Positions 8,228 to 17,462 of a stretch of 64,000 nucleotides of DNA are shown piece after piece. Every line of letters begins with the position of its first letter. Position 1 is the stretch's first letter. The translations under genes and the position numbers were made by a program. The notes under the pieces are model-generated. The model was not told the origin of the DNA, did not search any database, and saw nothing but the letters and a program-made list of their open reading frames with translations. The stretch is from Oscillospiraceae bacterium. GTDB taxonomy: Bacteria; Bacillota; Clostridia; Oscillospirales; Acutalibacteraceae. The DNA is taken from NCBI GenBank assembly GCA_031262985.1, contig JAISGQ010000021.1, positions 40,911-104,910 of the forward strand, written 5' to 3'.

Positions 8228-9478
8228 CTATTCTCTTATCTGCCCGTTGCCGCTGATGATGTACTTTATGCTCGTGAGCTGACGCAAGCCCATAGGTCCT
8301 CTGGCGTGGAGCTTCTGCGTGGAGATACCTATCTCCGCGCCAAGCCCGAACACTCCTCCGTCGGTAAAGCGCGTGGAGGCGTTGACGTAAACCGCCGCCG
8401 AATCGACCTCCCGCAGAAACCGCTGTGAGTTAGCGTAGTCGCTTGTGATAATGCACTCGCTGTGCTTGGTGGAGTATTTTTCAATATGCCCAAGTGCCTC
8501 GTCTATATCCGCAACCACCTTGCAGGAGATGACATAGTCGAGTGCCTCACTCACAAAGTCCTCCTCCGAGGCGGGAACTACGCTGTCGCCTAAGATACGC
8601 ACGGTTTCCTCACAGCCTTTAATGACCGTGTTCTTTTCGTCGAGCCGCGCCTTTATGAGGGGAAGTGCCGTTTCTGCTATACTCCTGTGAATTAGCATGG
8701 TTTCAAGCGCGTTGCAGACGCTCGGTCTGCTGGTTTTCGCGTTGAAGATGATATTCGCCGCCATAGTCAAATCTGCACTCTCGTCCACAAACGCGTGGCA
8801 GTTGCCCGTACCCGTCTCGATTACGGGAACTTTCGCGTTCTCCACCACCGAACGAATCAGCCCCGCGCCGCCTCTCGGTATGAGGACGTCGAGATAGCCC
8901 GTCAGGCGCATTAACTCCTCCGCGCTCGCCCTCGTTGTGTCCTCTATCAGAGATATGCAGTCGGGAGTAAAGCCCGCCGCCTCTGCCGCGTTTCTAAGGA
9001 CTGCGGCGATTGCCTTGTTCGAGTTGATTGCCTCCTTGCCGCCTCTGAGTATGCAGACGTTGCCCGACTTAAAGCACAGAGCCGCCGCGTCGGAGGTGAC
9101 GTTAGGACGCGCCTCGTAGATGATTCCGATTACCCCAAGCGGAACGCGGACGCACTTTATGTCAAGCTCCTGCGTTCCGACTGCGCCGCTCACCACCTCG
9201 CCGCACGGGTCTGGGAGGGAAACTATATCCTCTATCCCCTTTGCCATGCCCTCGATTCTCCCCGCGGTCAGGCGCAGGCGGTCGAGCAGGCTCTCGCTCA
9301 GTCCATGCTCCCTGCCGTAGTCTATATCCTTGTCGTTTGCCGCTAAAATTTCATCTCTGTTATCCCTCAGAGCCGCCGCCATTAAGGCAAGCGCGTGATT
9401 CTTACGGGCGGTAGATGCCGCCGCGAGAGAAGGAGCTGCCGCCTTTGCCTTCTGCCCTAATATAACTGTAGTGGTCAT
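8228..9478 (-). CDS. proA: Gamma-glutamyl phosphate reductase
   Basis: 416 residues, normal length. It reduces gamma-glutamyl phosphate with NADPH to glutamate-5-semialdehyde, the second step of proline synthesis. It has the aldehyde dehydrogenase-like fold, with the RVPLGVIGIIYEARPNV nucleotide-binding region, the FKSGNVCILRGGKEA segment and the catalytic Cys in SRPSVCNALET. proB lies directly upstream, 14 bp away, so the two are cotranscribed, and the M16 peptidase gene precedes them. Identity is firm. Confidence 0.96.
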   Translation of the reverse strand: MTTTVILGQKAKAAAPSLAAASTARKNHALALMAAALRDNRDEILAANDKDIDYGREHGLSESLLDRLRLTAGRIEGMAKGIEDIVSLPDPCGEVVSGAVGTQELDIKCVRVPLGVIGIIYEARPNVTSDAAALCFKSGNVCILRGGKEAINSNKAIAAVLRNAAEAAGFTPDCISLIEDTTRASAEELMRLTGYLDVLIPRGGAGLIRSVVENAKVPVIETGTGNCHAFVDESADLTMAANIIFNAKTSRPSVCNALETMLIHRSIAETALPLIKARLDEKNTVIKGCEETVRILGDSVVPASEEDFVSEALDYVISCKVVADIDEALGHIEKYSTKHSECIITSDYANSQRFLREVDSAAVYVNASTRFTDGGVFGLGAEIGISTQKLHARGPMGLRQLTSIKYIISGNGQIRE

Positions 9479-9492
9479 TGTAACGCCCTCTT

Positions 9493-10299
9493 TTACTGCT
9501 TATTTCTCTTTGCCACAAAGTGAGTACCCGCCGATTTCCCCTCCACAATGTCGTAGAGGCAGGCGGGATTCTCCCCGCTTGCGATGTAGGTGTCAATCCC
9601 CGCCGCGCAGGCACGCTCCGCCGCCGAGAGCTTCGTTATCATGCCGCCCGTTCCGCGCGTTGAGCCTGTACCTCCCGCGAGTGCGCGGATGCTGTCGTCT
9701 ATGCTCAGTACCACGGGGAGACGAACCGCGTCGTCGTTACTGCGCGGGTCGGTGTCATACAGCCCGTCAATGTCGGTGAGCAAAATGAGCGAACCTGCTC
9801 CTGTCATCTGGGCGACAATTGCCGAGAGATTGTCGTTGTCACCAATATTGTGTCCCGCAAGCTCGTCAATAGCCACGGTGTCGTTCTCATTGACTACAGG
9901 AATAATATTCATAGCCAAAAGCGCGTTTATGCACTCGACTACATTTGCGCGTTGCTTGTCGTTTTCGATAATATCGCCGGTGAGCAGAACCTGCGCGGTA
10001 TTTCTCCCGTACTCCGAAAAAAACTTGTCGTAGAGGAACATCAGCTCGCACTGCCCGATAGCCGCACACGCCTGCCGCTGAGGGATGGTTACGGGGCGTT
10101 CGGGAAGCCCGAGTTTTCCCACTCCCATGCCTATCGCGCCGGAGGTGACAAAAATTATCTCACGCCCGCTGTTGCCCAAGTCGCTTATGACGCGGCAAAG
10201 TAAATCTATCCTTCTGATGTTGGGTTTTCCGTTTTCGTGGGTAATGGTGGATGTTCCCACCTTTATGACTATTCTCTTTGACTGCTGTGCTAACGACAC
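9493..10299 (-). CDS. proB: Glutamate 5-kinase, without PUA domain
   Basis: 268 residues. It phosphorylates glutamate to gamma-glutamyl phosphate, the committed and usually proline-inhibited first step of proline synthesis. The amino-acid-kinase fold is complete: KVGTSTIT phosphate loop, VTSGAIGMG, NENDTVAIDE and the GDNDNLSA segment. The C-terminal PUA domain present in about 370-residue enzymes such as that of E. coli is absent; short ProB proteins of this size are known in other bacteria, so this is not a truncation. A small gap to proA indicates one operon. Confidence 0.95.
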   Translation of the reverse strand: MSLAQQSKRIVIKVGTSTITHENGKPNIRRIDLLCRVISDLGNSGREIIFVTSGAIGMGVGKLGLPERPVTIPQRQACAAIGQCELMFLYDKFFSEYGRNTAQVLLTGDIIENDKQRANVVECINALLAMNIIPVVNENDTVAIDELAGHNIGDNDNLSAIVAQMTGAGSLILLTDIDGLYDTDPRSNDDAVRLPVVLSIDDSIRALAGGTGSTRGTGGMITKLSAAERACAAGIDTYIASGENPACLYDIVEGKSAGTHFVAKRNKQ

Positions 10300-10337
10300 A
10301 TTTATACACTCCGTTTTTTATATATTATTTATAGCTG

Positions 10338-11627
10338 TTAGTTGTATTTTTCTATAATATCGCTGTAGTATTCAGGCTCTTTCACATTTCCCGCCGAGAT
10401 GAAGGAGCATTTGCCGAAATCTATCAGCTCACGCGCAAGGGTGTTTATCTCCTCCAAGGTGATTTTCTCCGTGTCGGCAAGAATCATGTCGAGCGTTCGC
10501 ACATAGGAGAGAATCGCTTCGTCGCTTGCGGCAAGGCTCGACTGCTCGTGTATTTCCTCGAGGGACAGCTCACAGCCCACCTTGTAGTGTTCCTTAGCGC
10601 GGATAAACTCCTCCTCTGACACTCCGTTTTCCGCAGTCTCCCGAAGGATTTTGACCGATTCGGAGAGGGCGATTTCCTCCTTCTCCGCGCCGACTGAGAG
10701 CGACACGCAGAACATTCCCTCCCGCTCGTGACAGCTGACATAGCAGCTTATGTCGTAGACCAGCCCAAGCTGTTCCCGTATCTTCCTGAAAAGCCGCGAC
10801 GAGCTTCCTCCTCCTATGATGATGGAGAGGATGTACATAGCGTCGTACCGCGCATCGAGAAAGCTGAAGGCGGGGAAGCATAGCGTCATCTTGTTCTGCT
10901 CAAAGTCGTGCCTCTCGGTGACGAAGGCGGAGACGAATTTCGCCTCCTCAATATGTCTTTCGGGGAGCGTAATATCCGAAGGGTTCGCCGGTTCGGAGGA
11001 GAAATATCTGCAAACGGTATCTACTATCTCCTCATCATTGAAGTTGCCGCACACCGACACAATTATCTTTTCGGGAGTAAAGCGTTCGCGTGCGTACTCC
11101 TTCATCTGCGCTCCGGTAAAGCTGCCCACGGTCTCCCGTGTGCCGAGGATTTCAGCTCCCAGCATACTGCCCTCCCAAACGGCGGAGTTGGTGAGAGAGT
11201 ATATAATCTCCGATGGGTCGTCCTCGCACATGGCAATTTCCTCGAGGATAACTCCCCGCTCGGTGGCTACGTCATTTTCGTCAAACGCGGAGTTTGTGAC
11301 AATTTCGCACAACAGCTCCGTGATTTGGTTTATGTGCCGCGAGGCGACATTGGCGTAGGCGCATATTACCGCCTTGGAGGTGTACGCGTTGACCTGTCCT
11401 CCCACATAGTCTATGAGCTGTGCTATCTCAAGGGAGGTTCGCGTAGCCGTTCCCTTAAAGAGCATATGCTCGATAAAATGAGTGATTCCCATCGTTTCGG
11501 GAGTTTCAAACCGTCCTCCCTCGTTAATGTATATTCCTATGGATACGCTTCGCACACGCTCCTCTTTCATAAGCAGAATCCTGATTCCGTTTCGGAGTGT
11601 AATTTTATTTAAATTTTCAAGTGACAA
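10338..11627 (-). CDS. M16 family zinc peptidase
   Basis: 429 residues. GGAGG (11635-11639) is 7 bp from a TTG at 11627; a second in-frame TTG at 11633 is too close to that site. The inverted zinc-binding motif HFIEHMLFKG gives two His ligands and the catalytic Glu, and the second Glu ligand is expected in ERGVILEEIAM. The family is the processing-peptidase-like group present in most Bacillota (like B. subtilis MlpA/YmxG), often near pnp, as here. The C-terminal half is the catalytically inactive repeat. It probably degrades peptides in the cytoplasm. It precedes proB by 38 bp. Confidence 0.9.
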   Translation of the reverse strand: MSLENLNKITLRNGIRILLMKEERVRSVSIGIYINEGGRFETPETMGITHFIEHMLFKGTATRTSLEIAQLIDYVGGQVNAYTSKAVICAYANVASRHINQITELLCEIVTNSAFDENDVATERGVILEEIAMCEDDPSEIIYSLTNSAVWEGSMLGAEILGTRETVGSFTGAQMKEYARERFTPEKIIVSVCGNFNDEEIVDTVCRYFSSEPANPSDITLPERHIEEAKFVSAFVTERHDFEQNKMTLCFPAFSFLDARYDAMYILSIIIGGGSSSRLFRKIREQLGLVYDISCYVSCHEREGMFCVSLSVGAEKEEIALSESVKILRETAENGVSEEEFIRAKEHYKVGCELSLEEIHEQSSLAASDEAILSYVRTLDMILADTEKITLEEINTLARELIDFGKCSFISAGNVKEPEYYSDIIEKYN

Positions 11628-11717
11628 TTGCAATCCTCCAAAACTTTTCTACTTCGGCTCGCGGGCAGGTCGGCAGACTATCTCAGTTCGTAGGCAGGTC
11701 GCCGCGCCGCTACGCCG

Positions 11718-11990
11718 CTATTTCAGCTCCACTGTGAGCATCTCATTCTGTGCCGCCGCCTGCATAAACACTCCGATAATCTCGCCTGAGAGAGAAGTGC
11801 CGATTTTGTCCTTCATCGACGCCGCACCCGCGATATGAATGACCGTAGGCTCGTCTACTGCAACGAGTGCCTCCCACAGGGTAGCCGCGTTCTGCGTCCT
11901 CTGCCTGCCGAGATTGAGCTTCCTCATTACATATCTATATGCCTGCTCCTCGCCGGTCATGTATCTCGCAAAAACGATATATTCCTTCAT
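11718..11990 (-). CDS. Small conserved-looking protein of unknown function
   Basis: 90 residues with a clear AAGGAGG site upstream of ATG 11990. It starts MKEYIVFARYMTGEEQAYRYVM and has a predicted alpha/beta pattern, no signal and no membrane segment. No family is recognised. It sits 90 bp upstream of the M16 peptidase in the same direction and may start that operon. Confidence 0.65.
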   Translation of the reverse strand: MKEYIVFARYMTGEEQAYRYVMRKLNLGRQRTQNAATLWEALVAVDEPTVIHIAGAASMKDKIGTSLSGEIIGVFMQAAAQNEMLTVELK

Positions 11991-12167
11991 CCGAAAATCC
12001 TCCTTACAAACCGAACTGCTGTATGATACCGCCCGTAGGTGTCTGTAAGTATATTTATATTACAAAATTCTATTTATTATATCACTAAGTTGCAAGATTT
12101 TCCACTATTTTTTATCTTGTTACAATTTTGTGACAAGTGACAGTTAATACTGCTATGCATTTAAAGA

Positions 12168-12202
12168 CCCCCGCAAATGACACAAAGTGTCATTTGCGGG
12201 GG
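12168..12202 (-). terminator. Terminator of pnp, with TGACAC core
   Basis: CCCCCGCAAATGACAC, loop AAA, GTGTCATTTGCGGGGG: 16 perfect pairs, followed on the minus strand by TCTTTAAA. The AATGACA...TGTCATT core recurs in the terminators at 51698 and 52663. Confidence 0.85.
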
Positions 12203-12227
12203 CTAACTGTCAACTGTCAACTGCAAA
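12203..12227 (-). repeat. CAGTTGACA repeats between the pnp stop and its terminator
   Basis: Plus-strand TAACTGTCAACTGTCAACTG; read in the sense of pnp it is CAGTTGACAGTTGACAGTTA. The same short repeat follows many stop codons in this window. An inverted partner (GTGACAAGTGACAGTTA) lies at 12130-12147, on the far side of the terminator. Confidence 0.75.
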
Positions 12228-14429
12228 TCAGTACCTTCTGGGAGGTCTGCCGCCTCTGTCTCCCCTATCGCCTCTGTCGTCGCGTCTCGGCGGACGTGAG
12301 GAGCGGTCGGGCAGCGTGTTCTCGGGAACTAATCCCTCAAGCTCGATGAGAGCCTCACGCCGCGAGAGGTTGAGCCTGCCCTTGTCGTCTATCTCCAGCA
12401 CCTTGACGATAATCTCATCGCCGACATTCACGACATCGGTGACGTTCTCCGTGCGTCTGACATCGAGGTGGCTGACGTGGCACAGTCCCTCCTTGCCCGG
12501 AGCAATCTCAACAAACGCGCCGAAGTCCATAATGCGTGTGACTACGCCCTTGAAGATTGAGCCCGGCTCGGGGTCGTTTGCGATAGTCTCGACTATCTGC
12601 AATGCGCGGCGGCAGTTCTCGATATCCACTCCGCAGATAAACACCTTGCCGTCGTCCTCAATGTCAACCTTAACTCCGCACTCGGCGGCAATCTTCTGTA
12701 TGACCTTTCCGCCGCTTCCGATAACCTCGCGGATTTTATCCACAGGCACCTGTGTGGAGAGCATCTTCGGTGCGTACTTGCTCAGCTCGTCTCTCGGCTC
12801 TGCAATCGCCTTGAGCATAATCTCGTCGAGGATGTATATACGCGCCTTGTGTGTCTTTTCGAGAGCTTCCTTCACCATTTCGGGTGTAAGTCCGTCAATC
12901 TTTAAGTCCATCTGAATAGCCGTGATACCCTCGTGAGTGCCGGCTACCTTGAAGTCCATATCGCCGAAGAAGTCCTCCAGCCCCTGAATGTCGACCATAG
13001 TCATCCATCTGTCGCCCTCGGTGATAAGTCCGCAGGAGATACCCGCAACAGGAGCTTTAATGGGAACGCCCGCGTCCATAAGCGCAAGAGTTGAGCCGCA
13101 GATTGAACCCTGCGACGTTGAGCCGTTGGAGGAGACAACCTCGGAGACAAGTCTGAGTGCGTAGGGGAACTCCGTCTCCGACGGGATTACGGGTACGAGA
13201 GCCTTCTCGGCAAGCGCGCCGTGTCCTATCTCACGTCTGCCCGGACCTCTGCTCGGTCTGGTCTCTCCCACCGAGTAGGAGGGGAAATTGTAGTGGTGCA
13301 TATATCTCTTGAACGTCTCGCCGTCAATTCCGTCAAGGAGCTGGCGGTCGCTGATAGGTCCGAGTGTAGCTATGGTGAGAACCTGTGTCTGTCCTCTTGT
13401 GAAAAGTCCCGAGCCGTGTACTCTGGGGATTAAACCGACCTCGGAGGCAAGGGGACGAAGGTCGTCCATACCTCTGCCGTCTACGCGCTTTTGCTCGTCG
13501 AGAAGCCAGCGGCGTACTACGTATTTCTGTGTGCGGTAGAGGCACTCCTCTATCTTCGCCGCGCTGTCGGGGTAAACCTCGTCAAACTTGGCGTGTACAG
13601 CCTCGTATATCGGCTTGAGACGCTCGTCGCGCACTCTCTTGTCGTCTGTGTCGAGTGCGAGCTTTATGTCCTCTGTCGCGAACTCCTTGATTGCGTCAAG
13701 CATCTCCGCGTCAGGCTCGTTCGACGGGTAGGAGAACTTAGGCTTGCCTATCTCCGCCTTGATGCCCTCGATGAACTTGATGACAGCCTGATTCGCCTCG
13801 TGACCTGCGATAATGCCGTTATACATAATCTCATCGGAGACTATGTCCGCTCCCGCCTCAATCATTGCGATTCTATCGGCTGTGGAGGCGACAGTAACCG
13901 ACATCTTGTTGCGTTCCTTCTGCTCGGCTGTGGGATTGATTACAATCTCGCCGTCAACTAATCCTACCGAAACTGCACTAAGAGGACCTTTCCACGGAAT
14001 ATCCGAAATGGATATGGCGATGGATGTGCCTATCATCGCGGCAATCTCGGGGGAGCAGTCGGGGTCTACGCTCATAACAGTCGCCACTATCGACACGTCG
14101 TTACGCATATCCTTCGGGAACAGCGGACGAACGGGGCGGTCGATTACGCGGGAGGCGAGAACCGCCTTGTCGCTGGGTCTGCCCTCTCTCTTGAGGAATG
14201 AGCCGGGAATCTTGCCTACAGAATAGAGCTTCTCCTCAAAATCGACCGATAGGGGGAAGAAGTCGATTCCGTCTCTCGGCTTTGCCGAGGCGGTGACAGC
14301 CACGTTTACCGTAGTTTCGCCGTATCTGATAAGACACGCGCCGTTTGCGAGCTGTGCGATTTTGCCTGTCTCCGCGATAAGCGGTCTGCCCGCAAGCTCC
14401 ATTTCGAAAACTTTAAAATTCTCAAACAT
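12228..14429 (-). CDS. pnp: Polyribonucleotide nucleotidyltransferase (PNPase)
   Basis: 733 residues, typical length. It degrades RNA 3' to 5' using phosphate and is part of the RNA degradosome. Two RNase PH domains (residues ~10-215 and ~310-540) are joined by the helical linker; GRPSDKAVLASRVIDRP and RRREIGHGALAEKAL-like segments are present. A KH domain (VIGSGGKVIQKIA, ~555-620) and an S1 domain (GVVTRIMDFGAFVEI, ~625-695) follow, then an Arg/Gly/Asp-rich tail of about 25 residues. rpsO lies upstream as in most bacteria. Autoregulation through the rpsO-pnp leader is known in E. coli; here it is inference. Confidence 0.97.
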   Translation of the reverse strand: MFENFKVFEMELAGRPLIAETGKIAQLANGACLIRYGETTVNVAVTASAKPRDGIDFFPLSVDFEEKLYSVGKIPGSFLKREGRPSDKAVLASRVIDRPVRPLFPKDMRNDVSIVATVMSVDPDCSPEIAAMIGTSIAISISDIPWKGPLSAVSVGLVDGEIVINPTAEQKERNKMSVTVASTADRIAMIEAGADIVSDEIMYNGIIAGHEANQAVIKFIEGIKAEIGKPKFSYPSNEPDAEMLDAIKEFATEDIKLALDTDDKRVRDERLKPIYEAVHAKFDEVYPDSAAKIEECLYRTQKYVVRRWLLDEQKRVDGRGMDDLRPLASEVGLIPRVHGSGLFTRGQTQVLTIATLGPISDRQLLDGIDGETFKRYMHHYNFPSYSVGETRPSRGPGRREIGHGALAEKALVPVIPSETEFPYALRLVSEVVSSNGSTSQGSICGSTLALMDAGVPIKAPVAGISCGLITEGDRWMTMVDIQGLEDFFGDMDFKVAGTHEGITAIQMDLKIDGLTPEMVKEALEKTHKARIYILDEIMLKAIAEPRDELSKYAPKMLSTQVPVDKIREVIGSGGKVIQKIAAECGVKVDIEDDGKVFICGVDIENCRRALQIVETIANDPEPGSIFKGVVTRIMDFGAFVEIAPGKEGLCHVSHLDVRRTENVTDVVNVGDEIIVKVLEIDDKGRLNLSRREALIELEGLVPENTLPDRSSRPPRRDDRGDRGDRGGRPPRRY

Positions 14430-14761
14430 TTTTACTCCTGCCTTTCTTTTTTACAAATTGTTTATAAAAAAGCTTTTGTGAGGCTTAGCAATAAAACCGA
14501 TTTTCAAGCAGAACAGCCCGTTTCGCACTGCTCCTTGAACGCCCGTTTTACCGCTACGCCAAGCTTTTTTACTGAGTTAATATAGGGTTCACCATAGGGA
14601 TTACACTATAGGTTCTCCGCAAGCTTGTCCGCATACTCCCGCGGCAAAACAGGCAAATTTGCCCTTCGCAGGGGAAATACGCAAGAATCCGCAAAAATAC
14701 GAACAGGCAAACAGGACTGTTTCTCAACAGAAATGCCCTGTCTGCCCCTATTTTCGGAAAA
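14430..14761 (-). other. rpsO-pnp intergenic leader
   Basis: 332 bp without a gene. It begins after rpsO with a hairpin (14706-14746) and continues with AT-rich sequence and short inverted pieces up to the pnp ribosome site (AAAGGCAGG near 14440). In other bacteria this leader is the target for PNPase autoregulation. No promoter stood out. Confidence 0.5.
14706..14746 (-). terminator. Hairpin after rpsO
   Basis: On the minus strand GGCAGACAGG pairs with CCTGTTTGCC; the one imperfect position is a G-U pair in minus-strand RNA but an A-C mismatch on the plus strand, consistent with leftward transcription. It lies 15 nt after the rpsO stop and could attenuate read-through into pnp. Confidence 0.5.
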
Positions 14762-15025
14762 TTACTTACGGATACCAAGCTTTGCGATAATATCGCGGTA
14801 ACGTGTGATGTCAATCTTGATAAGGTAGTTGAGAAGATTCCTTCTGTGACCTACCATCTTGAGAAGTCCTCTTCTGGAGTGGTGGTCGTTCTTGTTGATT
14901 TTAAGATGTTCGGTCAGGTCGTTGATTCTCTTTGTGAGAACGGCAATCTGAACCTCAGGAGAGCCTGTATCTCCCTCATGTCTTGCGTACTGCGCCATTA
15001 TGGCGGTCTTTTCTTCCTTTAACAT
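14762..15025 (-). CDS. rpsO: 30S ribosomal protein S15
   Basis: 87 residues (88 is usual). It binds the central domain of 16S rRNA early in 30S assembly. The family signature is complete: [18 protein letters not shown] near the N-terminus, [18 protein letters not shown] in the middle, [10 protein letters not shown] near the end. It has its own promoter at 15165-15193 and precedes pnp, the usual pair. Confidence 0.98.
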   Translation of the reverse strand: MLKEEKTAIMAQYARHEGDTGSPEVQIAVLTKRINDLTEHLKINKNDHHSRRGLLKMVGHRRNLLNYLIKIDITRYRDIIAKLGIRK

Positions 15026-15164
15026 GGTTAATTCACCTCATTTAAATATTCCGTTTTGTCACAGTATCAGGTAGCGGTGACTCCTCACATATGCGAGGCT
15101 CGCATTATATATGCGGCTCGCACGAGGCATACGCCTAAAACCGTGGCAATCGGTTCACTGAGCT

Positions 15165-15193
15165 ATTTTAGCACAAACATTGCGGGAGGTCAA
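15165..15193 (-). promoter_or_regulatory. Promoter of rpsO
   Basis: On the minus strand TTGACC (15188-15193), 17-bp spacer, TAAAAT (15165-15170). The start of transcription would leave a leader of about 130 nt before rpsO, long enough for an S15 autoregulatory structure, although I could not define one. Confidence 0.6.
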
Positions 15194-15277
15194 CATAAAT
15201 TTTGGAGGAGAGTTAGGGGATGTATCATATCATTTGACATCACAGAACCGAAATCCCTAAATTCCCCCTAATTTCAT

Positions 15278-15306
15278 TTGACATCAAAAAAATCTTGTGC
15301 TATCAT
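15278..15306 (+). promoter_or_regulatory. Promoter of the T-box/gatCAB operon
   Basis: TTGACA (15278-15283), 17-bp spacer, TATCAT (15301-15306). A second copy of CATTTGACATCA lies at 15231-15242. Transcription would start about 10 nt before the T-box stem I. Confidence 0.75.
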
Positions 15307-15324
15307 ATATAGAAATAAATCCTA

Positions 15325-15625
15325 CAGGTTGTGACGGAGAGAGTAGGCGTAATCCTCAAGCACAGAGAGCCGCATAGTGGTGCGATTGCGGCGTTGAGTA
15401 TATGCCGAAGAACACTCCCGAACCGACGGAAGAAAGCAGAGCCGCCTCCCCTGCACCATTGCGAGGAGGAGGAGTAATCTGTCAGTAGAACCGTCCGCGT
15501 GCGAGGCGTTATTCGCGCATATAAGTGAGTTTGCCGAGGACGGCAGCTAATATGGGTGGTACCGCGGATTTTTTCCGTCCCATACCCGTAGGAGCTGTAT
15601 GCCCTTCGGCTTTTTCTGTTGCAAA
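15325..15625 (+). promoter_or_regulatory. T-box riboswitch controlling gatCAB, probably Asn-specific
   Basis: The T-box sequence GGGTGGTACCGCGG is at 15554-15567. Stem I has GGAGAGAGTA (15336-15345) on its 5' side and AGAGAG at 15364. The 3' side of the specifier loop reads GAAGAACA between helices GGC/GCC and GGAG/CTCC, which places AAC (Asn) at 15411-15413 as specifier. An uncharged tRNA would promote expression. GGACGG near 15538 can pair with CCGTCC near 15575 as part of the antiterminator/terminator switch. Asn fits the target, since GatCAB makes Asn-tRNA(Asn) from Asp-tRNA(Asn). The T-box call is firm; the specifier is moderate. Confidence 0.9.
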
Positions 15626-15677
15626 ATTTCTACTGCAAAATTTCTACTGCAAAATTAAAGAAAGGCGGGGTTCTGTC

Positions 15678-15965
15678 ATGAAAATTACAAAGGAAACAGT
15701 TTCGTATGTAGCGGAGTTGTCGAGGATTAAGCTGGGCGAGGAGCAAACCGAGAGGATGCTAGGCGAGCTCAGCGAAATAATCGACTACATGGATATTCTC
15801 AGCGGAGTTGACACCGAGGGAGTAGAACCTCTTTCTCATGTTTTCTCCATAAACAACGTAGTGAGGGAGGACGAGGTCAAGCCCTCGTACAACCGAACGA
15901 TTCTCATCGAAAACGCGCCTGAACACACAGAGCAGTCTGTAGTAGTTCCGAAAACAGTGGAATAA
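15678..15965 (+). CDS. gatC: Aspartyl/glutamyl-tRNA amidotransferase subunit C
   Basis: 95 residues from ATG 15678 with AAAGGCGGGG upstream; a longer in-frame start would run through the T-box and is rejected. GatC is the small subunit that wraps around GatA and stabilises the GatCAB complex, which converts Glu-tRNA(Gln) and/or Asp-tRNA(Asn) to the amide forms. Family pattern: VAELSRIKLGEEQTERM, the central DYMDILSGVDTEGVEPLSH and the C-terminal VVREDEVKPS. First gene of gatCAB, 12 bp before gatA. Confidence 0.96.
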   Translation: MKITKETVSYVAELSRIKLGEEQTERMLGELSEIIDYMDILSGVDTEGVEPLSHVFSINNVVREDEVKPSYNRTILIENAPEHTEQSVVVPKTVE

Positions 15966-15977
15966 GGAGGGGTAAAA

Positions 15978-17462
15978 ATGCGCGATATTTTAAAAATGAC
16001 CGCCATCGAGGTGGGCGAAGCTATCAGGAAGGGCGAAATAACCTCCGTGGAGGCGACCTCCGCGCTTCTTGACGCGATAGAAGCCGCCGATTCTGAGATT
16101 AACGCCTACATCACCGTGTGCCGAGAGGCGGCACTCGAACAGGCGAAGAAGGTGCAAAAGCTCATTGAGAGCGGCGAGCTGAGCGGACCTCTTGCGGGAG
16201 TTCCCATAGCTATAAAGGACAACATCTGCACAAAGGGAGTTAAGACAAGCTGTGCATCTAAGATACTGGGCGACTTTAAGCCTCCCTACGACGCGACTGT
16301 AATCACGCGGCTGGAGGAGGCAGGCATGGTGGTTGTGGGCAAACTCAACATGGACGAGTTCGCCATGGGTTCTACCACTGAAACCTCCTTCTACGGCGCA
16401 ACAAAGAATCCGTGGGATAAAAACAAAGTTCCGGGCGGCTCTTCCGGCGGCGCGGCGGCGGCAGTTGCGGCGGGAGAGGCGTTTTGCGCCCTCGGCTCGG
16501 ACACAGGCGGCAGTATTCGCCAGCCCGCCTCTTATTGCGGAGTGACAGGCTTCAAGCCTACCTACGGCACGGTGTCGCGCTACGGACTTATCGCCTACGC
16601 CTCCTCCCTCGACCAGATAGGACCTGTCGCGAGAGATGTCCGCGACTGCGCGGCTATCATGGATATAATCAAGGGCAAGGACTGCATGGACGGCACGTCA
16701 ATCGAGCTTGAGGAGCAGAACGAATCCTACCTCCAAATGCTTAGCGGCGACGTAAGTAAGCTCAGAGTTGCCCTCCCCAAGGAGTGCTTCGGCGAGGGAG
16801 TGGACGACGAAGTTCGCAGCAGCGTCCTCCTAATGGCGGAGGAGCTTAAAAAGCAGGGTGCAGAGGTCACGGAGATAAGCCTTCCGTTTATAAAATACGT
16901 AATACCGACCTACTACATCATGGCGACTGCTGAGGCGTCCTCGAACCTCTCGAGGTTCGACGGAGTAAAGTACGGATTTAGGGCCACAGAGTATGACGGA
17001 CTGCGCGATTTATATGAAGCTACCCGAAGCGAGGGCTTCGGCGAGGAGGTAAAGAAGCGCATACTGCTCGGCACATTCGTCCTCTCCTCCGGCTACTACG
17101 ACGCGTACTACAAGAAGGCGTTGCAGGTAAAGTCAATCATCAAGGAGCAGTTTGACAGCATTTTCGAGCAGTATGACGTTATCATCTGCCCGACTGCGCC
17201 GGCTACCGCTCCTACTATAGGGGAGAGCCTAAGCGATTCACTCAAGATGTACCTCTCCGATATATTCACCGTTTCGCCGAATATTGCGGGACTGCCCGCC
17301 CTCTCCGTTCCGTGCGGATTCGACAGATCGGGTATGCCGATAGGCGCGCAGATTATAGGTCCGCGCTTAGGCGAGAGGAACGTACTCGGCGCGGGTTACG
17401 CCTACCAGCAAGTGACTGATTTTCATAAAAGAAACGCCGCTGAAAGGAGTGAGACAAAATGA
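15978..17462 (+). CDS. gatA: Aspartyl/glutamyl-tRNA amidotransferase subunit A
   Basis: 494 residues. This is the glutaminase subunit: it releases ammonia from glutamine and channels it to GatB. The amidase signature is complete, with the catalytic Lys in PIAIKDNI, the cis-Ser in PGGSSGGAAA and the nucleophilic Ser in GSDTGGSIRQPA. The stop overlaps the gatB start by 4 bp (ATGA), indicating translational coupling and equal amounts. Regulated by the T-box upstream. Confidence 0.98.
   Translation: MRDILKMTAIEVGEAIRKGEITSVEATSALLDAIEAADSEINAYITVCREAALEQAKKVQKLIESGELSGPLAGVPIAIKDNICTKGVKTSCASKILGDFKPPYDATVITRLEEAGMVVVGKLNMDEFAMGSTTETSFYGATKNPWDKNKVPGGSSGGAAAAVAAGEAFCALGSDTGGSIRQPASYCGVTGFKPTYGTVSRYGLIAYASSLDQIGPVARDVRDCAAIMDIIKGKDCMDGTSIELEEQNESYLQMLSGDVSKLRVALPKECFGEGVDDEVRSSVLLMAEELKKQGAEVTEISLPFIKYVIPTYYIMATAEASSNLSRFDGVKYGFRATEYDGLRDLYEATRSEGFGEEVKKRILLGTFVLSSGYYDAYYKKALQVKSIIKEQFDSIFEQYDVIICPTAPATAPTIGESLSDSLKMYLSDIFTVSPNIAGLPALSVPCGFDRSGMPIGAQIIGPRLGERNVLGAGYAYQQVTDFHKRNAAERSETK

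Noticed and set aside
15525..15677. N-terminal extension of gatC
   Set aside because: It would translate the T-box antiterminator; GatC homology starts at ATG 15678 with its own ribosome site.
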